Source of the DNA: an uncultured Anaerolineaceae bacterium
GTDB lineage: Bacteria > Chloroflexota > Anaerolineae > Anaerolineales > Anaerolineaceae
Assembly: GCA_937890875.1 (NCBI GenBank)
Contig: CALAEB010000547.1
Location: 1-7,968, forward strand
Direction of reading: 5' to 3'
DNA: 7,968 bases
Shown here: positions 1 to 5,669 of the stretch, in pieces
Position numbering within the stretch: position 1 is the first letter of the stretch
How the letters are laid out: each line of letters starts with the position of its first letter
The notes under the pieces: model-generated
The model's database searches: none
Told to the model about the DNA's origin: nothing
What the model saw: the letters and a program-made list of their open reading frames with translations, nothing else
Program-made: the position numbers and the translations under genes

Positions 1-75
1 ATGCGGTTTTTCAAAGAAAGCACTACAGATAAAGTGCTGGCTGCCACAAAAATTCCGGTCATCATCTGCAAATAA
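1..75 (+). CDS. Universal stress protein (UspA family), C-terminal fragment
   Basis: An open frame runs from the window edge to TAA at 73-75 and encodes 24 residues ending in KVLAATKIPVIICK. This resembles the closing helix and last beta strand of UspA-fold proteins, where a serine/threonine-rich nucleotide-binding turn is followed by a 'KVL..(A/T)..PV(L/I)(V/I)V' strand. The ATG at position 1 is probably an internal methionine, since the family is about 140-160 residues and most of the gene would lie to the left. UspA proteins are small cytoplasmic, often ATP-binding stress proteins. The gene is convergent with the fructokinase. The call rests on one short motif, so it is moderate only. Confidence 0.5.
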   Translation: MRFFKESTTDKVLAATKIPVIICK

Positions 76-109
76 ACCCGGCAATTCAAAATAGGAAAAA
101 GATACTTTA

Positions 110-150
110 TTGTTCTTTTGTTTTCAGTGAAATGGAAAACAAAAGAACAA
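110..150. terminator. Perfect 16-bp inverted repeat between convergent genes, probable bidirectional terminator
   Basis: TTGTTCTTTTGTTTTC at 110-125 is followed by a 9-base loop (126-134) and its exact reverse complement at 135-150. It lies 35 bases after the stop of the plus-strand fragment and 135 bases beyond the stop of the minus-strand fructokinase, the usual place for a shared terminator. The stem is AT-rich (4 GC pairs of 16), and neither side has a clean U tract, although the stem arms themselves are T- or A-rich. A protein-binding palindrome or a mobile-element scar is possible. The rest of the 76-284 gap shows only a short GC hairpin (224-236) and no credible gene. Confidence 0.42.
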
Positions 151-284
151 CAAACTTTCCGTTTTATTCGGATTGGATTATATTCTGATCGGAATTCCCT
201 GACTGTTTCAGACAGATTGTTCCGCGGGCTTCCCGCCGGCATCCTTTTCCAGCGCACAGATCAGAACGAATTCTTCCCGGATGA

Positions 285-1181
285 TCATTGACTGTCCAAA
301 GCCTGCGCAAGCGCAATCGCGCCGCAGGCTCCGGACCGGTTCCCCAATGCGGGCGGGGTGATATATTCATCGATATGTTCCAATATCATCGGATGTTTTA
401 CATAATTATTCAGCAGGCGGAGCACTTCCTGATGGATTAATGGAAATAACTGTTTTTGTTCCATGACGCCGCCGCCGAGCACAATTTTCTCAGGCGAAAT
501 TTGGCAGATCTGCGAAACACAGGCCTGGGCCAGATATCCGGCGATAATTTTCCAAATCGGGTGATCCTCCGGCAGTTCCTGCGCCGGTTTCCCAAACCGG
601 GCCTGGATGGATGGACCGCAGCAAAGCCCCTCCAGACAGTTACCGTGATATGTGCAGAATCCATCGTACGGATCCTGTTCCTTATCCTGACGGACCAGAA
701 TATGTCCTCCTTCAGGATGAACCAGTCCATGAACGGGAACGCCGCCGATGACAACGCCGGCGCCTACGCCGGTGCCGATTGTATAATAAACCAGGCTGTT
801 CACGCCTTTCGGGTTGCCCCATTTATATTCAGCTAGTGCGGCGCCATTGACATCGGTGTCAAACCCGACCGGAAGATCCAGTTCTCTTTCCAGAACACCG
901 ACAACTTCCGTAAATCCCCATCCGACTTTCGGCGTTGTCGTGATATAGCCATAGGTCGGAGATTTTTTATCCAGATCAAGCGGACCAAAGCAACTGACGC
1001 CGATGGCCGATAAATGGTATTTCTCTTTTTGTTCTCTGAAAAATTCAACGGTCCTGGTGAGCGTTTCTTCCGGCGTTGTGGTGGGGAAACGGATCTCCGA
1101 AACATAATTTTCAGGGTCCGCCGCAACCGAACAGACAAATTTTGTCCCCCCGGCCTCAATTGCTCCATAATATTTCATCAT
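285..1181 (-). CDS. ROK-family fructokinase (zinc type)
   Basis: The 298-residue protein is a full-length ROK sugar kinase. It most resembles zinc-containing bacterial fructokinases (ScrK/GmuE/YdhR type), which make fructose 6-phosphate from fructose and ATP in the cytoplasm. Visible features are the N-terminal phosphate-binding GAIEAGGTK (residues 6-14), the FDTDVNGAA segment with the likely catalytic Asp110, the ROK core TIGTGVGAG (134-142), HPEGGH (155-160) and a zinc site formed by His160 with Cys176, His179 and Cys182. EGL (184-186) follows, and GGGV is at 236-239. The first of two adjacent ATGs is chosen because AGAGGA (1191-1196) sits 9 bases upstream. The gene is last in the left unit, after the LarA homologue. 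Mannose or another hexose is possible as substrate, but the zinc motif and EGL context favour fructose. Confidence 0.88.
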   Translation of the reverse strand: MMKYYGAIEAGGTKFVCSVAADPENYVSEIRFPTTTPEETLTRTVEFFREQKEKYHLSAIGVSCFGPLDLDKKSPTYGYITTTPKVGWGFTEVVGVLERELDLPVGFDTDVNGAALAEYKWGNPKGVNSLVYYTIGTGVGAGVVIGGVPVHGLVHPEGGHILVRQDKEQDPYDGFCTYHGNCLEGLCCGPSIQARFGKPAQELPEDHPIWKIIAGYLAQACVSQICQISPEKIVLGGGVMEQKQLFPLIHQEVLRLLNNYVKHPMILEHIDEYITPPALGNRSGACGAIALAQALDSQ

Positions 1182-1343
1182 AGTTTTTGCTCCTCTGATT
1201 ATGCGCTTTTAAGAATTTGAAATCCCGGTGCGCTTCTGTAACCTGATGTTTATAAAGATCTTTCTCTGTAAAACATACCGACCGATCCGGTCCGTCTGCA
1301 TGATCCGGATTGGGAATCGGCAATTCAAAAATTGATGGAAGTG
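1182..1343 (-). other. 162-base spacer between larA-like gene and fructokinase
   Basis: This gap separates two co-directional genes that otherwise look like one unit. An open frame of 62 further codons begins at a TTG (1345-1347) overlapping the LarA stop and runs into the fructokinase start, ending at 1156. It has no Shine-Dalgarno sequence, no in-frame ATG or GTG and no family I recognise, so it is not called as a gene. The 10-mer TGCCGATTCC (minus strand) occurs twice, at 1313-1322 here and at 1351-1360 inside the LarA end. A small inverted repeat (CAATT/AATTG, 1321-1334) lies near the left copy. A perfect TTGACA hexamer overlaps the LarA stop, but no good -10 follows at normal spacing. 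Confidence 0.5.
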
Positions 1344-2588
1344 TCAAACAGGAATCGGCAGTGTTGAGCCGCCGAACGGCATTGCCAAAACCTGCGCATT
1401 CCCCCCGTATTTCTCAATGAGCTGATCCAGCGCGGATTGCGCATCTGTCGCAGGCTGCAGATGGATTTTCCGGACAAAATCCGGTTCCAACTCGGAGACC
1501 AGGATAATTTCCGCCTGTTCCATTACCATGGCGATAGCTGCCGCTTTGTGCCCGCCCAGAATAAATTCCTGTTGAATATGCGTGATCATATCCGAAGGAT
1601 GTTCATGGGACAGCATCCAGTTTTCAAAATGCTTTTCTCCCAATCCCTCTTTTGCGGAAGCAAGCCATAGAATTGCGCCGCCCTGACGGATGGCATGACT
1701 TGCGTTGTCCAACGCTTTCTGTGCCTGGTAAAGGTTGATATCTTTGGGGAATCCACCGGAAGAAACAATGACAATATCCGCTTTTTTGGCGATTTTAATT
1801 CCGTAGATCTGATCCAGAATAGCGCAGCCTTTCCGGTGTGCTGCCTGATAATGACCCGCAACGCAGGCCCGGATCACTTTGTGCTCGTCCAAAATGACAT
1901 TCACGATAAAATCGATCGGTTGGAAAGCGATTGCGTCTTCGATATCCTGCCGGACGGGGTTGCCGGTGATCCTGCCGGTCGCGGCCTCCGGCTCAGTCAT
2001 TCGGCTGTGATTGGCCTGGATCGCCTCCCGTGTCGAGACTCCCGGCATGATCGCTTTCGCGCCGCCGCTGTAACCGGCAAAATAATGATATTCGATATTC
2101 CCCAGGCAAATCCGGCGATCCGCTTCCGCGACCGGACGGAAAATATCTACCGGTGTGCCGTTTTGCGTAAGACCGAGACGGACAAAATCATCAACGGAAT
2201 CCAGGCAGCGAAAACGCTTAACCATCGTTTCGCCGACCAGTTTTATTTTCTCTTCCTCCGTGTGGGCACGGTGGCTTCCGAGCGCAAATACGATTGTGAT
2301 GTCTTTATCCGGAATTCCAGCTGTTTCCAGCTCTGAAATTACAAAGGGGAGTACTTTTTGAGACGGCATCGGGCGGGTGATGTCACTGGTAATGATGACA
2401 ACGCTTTCCTCCGGACTGACGATTTCACGCAGTCGGCGGGAACCGATCGGATTTTCAAGCGCAGCGGACAGAATGTCTTCCTCACGCCCGGTCTCTGCGG
2501 CAGGGTTTGCTTTCAGGATGCCCAGCAGGTTTTTGTCCGGTACATCAAGGATAATTTCTGAATTTCCAAAACCAAACGGTATTTTCAT
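1344..2588 (-). CDS. LarA-family nickel-pincer racemase/epimerase homologue
   Basis: At 414 residues this matches the length of LarA proteins, which use a nickel-pincer nucleotide bound to a lysine to racemise or epimerise 2-hydroxyacids by hydride transfer. Residues corresponding to the LarA active site are all present in order: Asp69 and Arg72 (TSDITRP), His106 (GSHRAHT), His168 (EYHYFAGYSGG), the cofactor-anchoring Lys178 (GGAKAIMPG), His194 (QANHSRM) and Gln288/Lys291 (YQAQKA). The protein therefore looks catalytically competent. Family members act on lactate, malate, phenyllactate, hydroxyglutarate or gluconate, so the substrate cannot be read from the fold. The LacI and fructokinase neighbours make a sugar acid attractive, by inference. 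The start ATG overlaps the regulator stop (ATGA, 2585-2588). No LarB, LarC or LarE cofactor genes are in the window. Confidence 0.85.
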   Translation of the reverse strand: MKIPFGFGNSEIILDVPDKNLLGILKANPAAETGREEDILSAALENPIGSRRLREIVSPEESVVIITSDITRPMPSQKVLPFVISELETAGIPDKDITIVFALGSHRAHTEEEKIKLVGETMVKRFRCLDSVDDFVRLGLTQNGTPVDIFRPVAEADRRICLGNIEYHYFAGYSGGAKAIMPGVSTREAIQANHSRMTEPEAATGRITGNPVRQDIEDAIAFQPIDFIVNVILDEHKVIRACVAGHYQAAHRKGCAILDQIYGIKIAKKADIVIVSSGGFPKDINLYQAQKALDNASHAIRQGGAILWLASAKEGLGEKHFENWMLSHEHPSDMITHIQQEFILGGHKAAAIAMVMEQAEIILVSELEPDFVRKIHLQPATDAQSALDQLIEKYGGNAQVLAMPFGGSTLPIPV

Positions 2589-3610
2589 GCTGCCTCCTGA
2601 AAAGCGATACGATGTTGGAGCATCCGGGTGCTTTTTCTGATAACCAGTTTCGGTTCCAGCAAGATATGTTCGATCGGGCTTTCAGGACCGGCCTCAATCC
2701 GGTTGATCAATGTGTCCGCCGCCAGCGAACCCATCTGCATTCTCGGCTGGGAAACTGTCGTCATCTGAATCTGCGGCAGCGCCGCAAAATAGACATCATC
2801 AAATCCGACAACGCCGAACGCATCTGGCACCTGAATGCCTGTTTCCCCCAGATATTGGAATACGCCCAGCGCGATCAGATCATTGCCGCAAAACGCCGCA
2901 TCCGGCGGCTCATCCATTTCCATCAGCGTCTGAATCTGTTTGTATCCGTGCTCAATCGAGAAGGGACCAAATTTTATCATTTGCTCAGAGAGATCAAGCC
3001 CTCGCGCCTGGAGTGCCTGACGGAATCCTCTCAGCCGGTCCGAATTCGATCTGGACGCGAACGCTCCTCCGATAAACGCGAGCTTTTTGTATTGGCAGGC
3101 GATCAGGTGTTCCGCTGCCTGTCTGCCGCCGGAGATATTATCAATTTCGATATAACTGAGACCCTCCGCAATCAGATTCGCAATCATGACCGCAGGTATG
3201 TTCAGTTCAAGATAACGGTCCGGGCTCCTGTCGGCCGGTTTGAAGATAATTCCATCCACGCGCTGATCCTGAACCATTTGCAGCTGTTCTTCTTCGATCT
3301 CCGGATCCCAGTTTGTGCTGCAGAGAAAGGTGTTATATCCCCGTTTGTAAGCTGCCTCATTGACCGACAGGGCGATATCCGCGAAAAACGGATTGGAGAT
3401 ATCCGGGACAATCAAAGCGATGGTATTTGTCTGATTCGTTTTTAAGCTTCGCGCATGGATGTTGGGCCGGTAGCCCAATTCCTTGGCAGCCTGGAGCACT
3501 TTTTCCCGCGTATGCGCGTTGACGCCGCTGCGGCCATTAAGCGTCCTAGAAACTGTAGCATAAGAGACACCTGTGATTTCAGCAATGTCCTTAATCGTGA
3601 TATTGGGCAT
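2585..3610 (-). CDS. LacI/GalR-family transcriptional regulator
   Basis: The 341-residue protein has the full LacI-family layout. A helix-turn-helix at residues 4-23 has recognition helix VSYATVSRTLNG. A hinge around 48-58 carries ARSL, whose Leu56 matches the minor-groove leucine of LacI. A periplasmic-binding-protein-like effector domain starts at TNTIALIVPDISNPFF and runs to the C-terminus, with the dimer-core motif FCGNDLIALGVFQYL and the GVVGFDD strand. Alignment by eye to E. coli LacI gives Tyr17, Ala18 and Arg22 at the DNA-reading positions (LacI has Tyr17, Gln18, Arg22). The gene is first in the left unit and overlaps the LarA homologue by 4 bases, so it probably controls that unit and itself in response to a sugar or sugar acid. 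Its ribosome site (GAGAGATGG region) is weak. The effector is unknown. Confidence 0.93.
   Translation of the reverse strand: MPNITIKDIAEITGVSYATVSRTLNGRSGVNAHTREKVLQAAKELGYRPNIHARSLKTNQTNTIALIVPDISNPFFADIALSVNEAAYKRGYNTFLCSTNWDPEIEEEQLQMVQDQRVDGIIFKPADRSPDRYLELNIPAVMIANLIAEGLSYIEIDNISGGRQAAEHLIACQYKKLAFIGGAFASRSNSDRLRGFRQALQARGLDLSEQMIKFGPFSIEHGYKQIQTLMEMDEPPDAAFCGNDLIALGVFQYLGETGIQVPDAFGVVGFDDVYFAALPQIQMTTVSQPRMQMGSLAADTLINRIEAGPESPIEHILLEPKLVIRKSTRMLQHRIAFQEAA
2593..2598 (-). promoter_or_regulatory. Strong Shine-Dalgarno for the larA-like gene
   Basis: AGGAGG on the minus strand lies 4 bases before the ATG at 2586-2588 and inside the last codons of the LacI gene. It fixes the start of the LarA homologue and indicates translational coupling with the regulator, although the spacing is slightly short. 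Confidence 0.75.
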
Positions 3611-3680
3611 CAGATTCCATCTCTCTTCAGGAACTCAGGATTCGGCCGTTCAAATTTCAAAAAATTGCCTTATGGGCTTT

Positions 3681-3698
3681 TTGTTATCCACCGATAAC
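3681..3698. promoter_or_regulatory. Candidate LacI-family operator upstream of the regulator
   Basis: GTTATCCACCGATAAC (3683-3698) is a perfect 6-bp inverted repeat with a 4-base centre. The plus-strand half TTGTTATCC (3681-3689) is identical to one half-site of the E. coli lac operator. It lies just downstream of the candidate -10 (3704-3709), covering the expected transcription start, as an autorepressor site would. An outer inverted repeat, ATGGGCTT (3672-3679) with AAGCCCAT (3709-3716), encloses it. Binding by the adjacent regulator is inferred. Confidence 0.5.
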
Positions 3699-3703
3699 CC
3701 AAA

Positions 3704-3730
3704 AGTATAAGCCCATCTTTATTTTACCAA
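3704..3730 (-). promoter_or_regulatory. Candidate promoter of the lacI-larA-fructokinase unit
   Basis: On the minus strand TTGGTA (3725-3730) and TATACT (3704-3709) resemble sigma-70 -35 and -10 hexamers. TATACT matches 5 of 6 consensus bases; TTGGTA matches 4 of 6. The 15-base spacer is shorter than the usual 16-18, so the -35 assignment is weak. The start would fall near 3697, giving a leader of about 87 bases before the regulator ATG. Confidence 0.35.
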
Positions 3731-3740
3731 AATAGGCTTC

Positions 3741-3756
3741 CCGGTTTCGAATCCGG
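3741..3756. promoter_or_regulatory. Second palindrome with CG centre, possible upstream operator
   Basis: CCGGTTTCGAATCCGG is a 16-base palindrome with one T-T mismatch pair and a central CG, the general shape of LacI-family operators. It lies about 11 bases upstream of the candidate -35 and is centred about 58 bases from the 3683-3698 site. It could be a second site for the same regulator or for another one. Short palindromes rich in CCGG are common in this sequence, so the call is weak. Confidence 0.25.
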
Positions 3757-3795
3757 CAATTTTAAGATATAAATCCTTCCGAATAAAAGAGAAGG

Positions 3796-3847
3796 TCTGT
3801 GGTCATCCGGTTTTCCGCGCAAAGTGCGGAAACCGGATGACCACAGA
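3796..3847 (-). terminator. Long hairpin terminator after the split transketolase genes
   Basis: Arms at 3796-3818 and 3826-3847 pair over 22 base pairs with a single bulged T, leaving a 7-base loop (3819-3825). It begins 14 bases after the stop of the transketolase C-terminal subunit. The minus-strand transcript continues CCUUCUCUUUUAUUC, a U-rich tract as expected for intrinsic termination. The plus-direction flank is also T-rich, so it could work both ways. It separates the four-gene operon from the LacI promoter. Confidence 0.8.
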
Positions 3848-3860
3848 TTCTAAACTGCTT

Positions 3861-4823
3861 TTATTTTATGGAAATCGCTTTTCGGGCGGCTGAAATGATA
3901 TCTGCGGCCGTCAATCCATAAACACCGGCCAGATATTCCGGCGTGCCCACCTGGCCGAATTCGTCTTTCACGCCGACCCGGATGACTGGCGTCACGTAGG
4001 TTTCGGAAAGATAGGCGGCTACTGCCGCTCCCAAACCGCCGACAATGTTGCCGTTTTCGGCCGTAACGATTGCGCCGGTCTTTTTGGCGAATTCAAGCAC
4101 ACAGGCTTCATCCAACGATTTAATGGTGAACATATCAATGACTGCGGCGGAGATACCTTCTTTTTCTAATTCGACAGCTGCCTGGAGCGCTTCCGCGACC
4201 ATCATCCCGCAGGCAATGATGGTTACATCTTTTCCATCCCGCAGCACATTGGCCACACCCGGCTCAAACGTTGAATCTTCCGAATAAACGGCCACACAAT
4301 TTTTCCGGCTCAACCGGCAATAGGTCAAGCCTGGCCGGTCTTTGAGCTTCGGCAACAGGGAGGCTGTCATCGCGCTGTCGGTAAATTCGATCACTGTGGC
4401 ATGCGGAATTGCCCGGTAAAGACAAATGTCTTCAAAAGGCATGTGTGTCCCGCCGTTATACGCGGCTGTCACCCCCGGGTCGGATCCGATGATCCGGACA
4501 TTGTTCTTCGCATAGGCGATGGAAATAAAAACCTGGTCGTAGCAGCGGCGGGCTGCAAACGCCGCGAAGGTATGGGCAAAGGGTTTCTTTCCGACAGCGG
4601 AAAGTCCGCCGGCGACACCCATCATGTTGGCTTCCTGGATACCGACCTCAATGACCTGGTTGGGCAGCGTGTTTTCCAAACCTGAGGTGCCGATCGAATT
4701 CATCAGGTCCGCGTCCAAATAGACGACCTGCGGATCTTCTTCCAGCATTTTTCGGATAGTGGCGCCAAAAACATTTTTTCCGGCTTTTGCTTCTTTTTCA
4801 CCGTTATAAATACATTGAAACAT
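3861..4823 (-). CDS. Transketolase, C-terminal subunit (split enzyme)
   Basis: The 320-residue protein holds the pyrimidine-binding and C-terminal domains of transketolase. With the N-terminal subunit encoded just upstream it should form the ThDP enzyme that moves two-carbon ketol units between ketose and aldose phosphates in the non-oxidative pentose phosphate pathway. Visible motifs are VVYLDADLMNS (33-43), EVGIQEANMMGVAGGL (59-74) with the cofactor-activating Glu64, FAAFAARRCYDQV (87-99), and GSDPGVTAAYNGGTHMPFED (113-132). The length is typical of split-type subunits. The start follows the N-subunit stop by 7 bases; GGAAGGA, overlapping the end of that gene, provides a ribosome site. 1-deoxyxylulose-5-phosphate synthase shares the fold, but this stand-alone arrangement and the GIQEANM segment fit split transketolase. 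Confidence 0.92.
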   Translation of the reverse strand: MFQCIYNGEKEAKAGKNVFGATIRKMLEEDPQVVYLDADLMNSIGTSGLENTLPNQVIEVGIQEANMMGVAGGLSAVGKKPFAHTFAAFAARRCYDQVFISIAYAKNNVRIIGSDPGVTAAYNGGTHMPFEDICLYRAIPHATVIEFTDSAMTASLLPKLKDRPGLTYCRLSRKNCVAVYSEDSTFEPGVANVLRDGKDVTIIACGMMVAEALQAAVELEKEGISAAVIDMFTIKSLDEACVLEFAKKTGAIVTAENGNIVGGLGAAVAAYLSETYVTPVIRVGVKDEFGQVGTPEYLAGVYGLTAADIISAARKAISIK

Positions 4824-4830
4824 GGCTTTT

Positions 4831-5655
4831 CTATCCTTCCTTTTCCTTCTTTAATTGCACAATAATTTCATCCGCGAGTTCCGCTGTAATATTTACATGA
4901 TGGTTCAGCTCGATCGCTTCAATCTGTTTCACCCCGCTGCCTTTGACCGTGTCGAGCACAATTATTGCCGGCCGGTCTCCCTGCTCTTTCTGTGTTTCGA
5001 GAATGGTCTCCCGGATCAGGTCAGGGTCATCTCCCTTAATTCTTTTTGCGTACCAGTTGAAACTCCTGAATTTTTCAGCCGGATCTTCCAAATCGCAGAT
5101 ATCGGCGGTATATCCGTCCAACTGCCGCTTGTTATAGTCGAGGAATGCGATAAAATTGCCCAGTTTATGGTGCGCGGCGAATAATGCCATCTCCCAGACC
5201 TGCCCTTCCTGACATTCACCGTCTCCGAGGACCAGGTAAACACGCGTATCTTTTCCGGATAATTTCAGCCCCAGCGCCATGCCGCAGGCTGTCGAAGCGC
5301 CTTGGCCCAGTGAACCGGTGGTCATGTCAATTCCGGGAGTCAGATTCCGGTCACAGTGGCTTGGGAGGGTTGTCCCATTCTGGTTCAGTGTCTGCAAAAC
5401 AGACAGCGGAAAATATTTTTTTAAAGCCAGCGTCGCATAAACAGCCGGTCCTGAATGTCCTTTGGATACAACCAGGCGATCGCGGTCTTCCCAGGATGGA
5501 TTCTTGGGGTCGATTCGCAGGATACCTCCATAAAGCGCCGCCAGACAATCCGTGATGGAGAGTGAACCGCCGAGATGCCCAAAGCCGCGGGTTTTAAACT
5601 CTTCCATCTGCTGAATACGGATATCGGTTGCAAATTCTTTTAAGGGCGTGAGCAT
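4831..5655 (-). CDS. Transketolase, N-terminal subunit (split enzyme)
   Basis: This 274-residue protein is the ThDP pyrophosphate-binding half of a split transketolase. It shows GHLGGSLS (26-33), SKGHSG (64-69), LPSHCD (97-102), the TTGSLGQG loop (112-119) and the ThDP/Mg motif GDGECQEGQVWE (144-155) continuing to DYN with Asn175. All elements needed for cofactor binding are present. I start at ATG 5653-5655 because AAAGGA (5664-5669) lies 8 bases upstream. An in-frame ATG at 5677-5679 would add 8 residues but has no ribosome site and lies inside the kinase gene. The gene follows phosphoglycerate kinase by 13 bases and precedes its partner subunit by 7, so the two halves should be made together. 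Confidence 0.92.
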   Translation of the reverse strand: MLTPLKEFATDIRIQQMEEFKTRGFGHLGGSLSITDCLAALYGGILRIDPKNPSWEDRDRLVVSKGHSGPAVYATLALKKYFPLSVLQTLNQNGTTLPSHCDRNLTPGIDMTTGSLGQGASTACGMALGLKLSGKDTRVYLVLGDGECQEGQVWEMALFAAHHKLGNFIAFLDYNKRQLDGYTADICDLEDPAEKFRSFNWYAKRIKGDDPDLIRETILETQKEQGDRPAIIVLDTVKGSGVKQIEAIELNHHVNITAELADEIIVQLKKEKEG

Positions 5656-5663
5656 ATTTTTGA

Positions 5664-5669
5664 TCCTTT
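5664..5669 (-). promoter_or_regulatory. Shine-Dalgarno deciding the transketolase N-subunit start
   Basis: AAAGGA on the minus strand touches the stop codon of the kinase gene (5669-5671) and lies 8 bases before ATG 5653-5655. It favours that start over the upstream ATG at 5677-5679 and suggests coupled translation with the kinase. Confidence 0.65.

Noticed and set aside
224..236. GC-rich 5-bp hairpin after the fructokinase as its terminator
   Set aside because: The stem is short, and the minus-strand sequence after it (GGAACAATCTGTC) is not U-rich.
1156..1347. 63-codon minus-strand frame starting at TTG overlapping the LarA stop
   Set aside because: It has no ribosome site, no in-frame ATG or GTG, overlaps the fructokinase start by 26 bases, and resembles no family I recognise. 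It is kept only as an observation.
1695..2336. 213-codon plus-strand open frame opposite the LarA homologue
   Set aside because: It is antisense to a gene with all LarA catalytic motifs, and its product is Arg/Asp/Phe-rich and unrecognisable, as expected of a shadow frame.
2612..3445. 277-codon plus-strand open frame opposite the LacI gene
   Set aside because: It lies entirely antisense to a clearly conserved regulator, its product has no recognisable domain, and its openness follows from codon use on the other strand.
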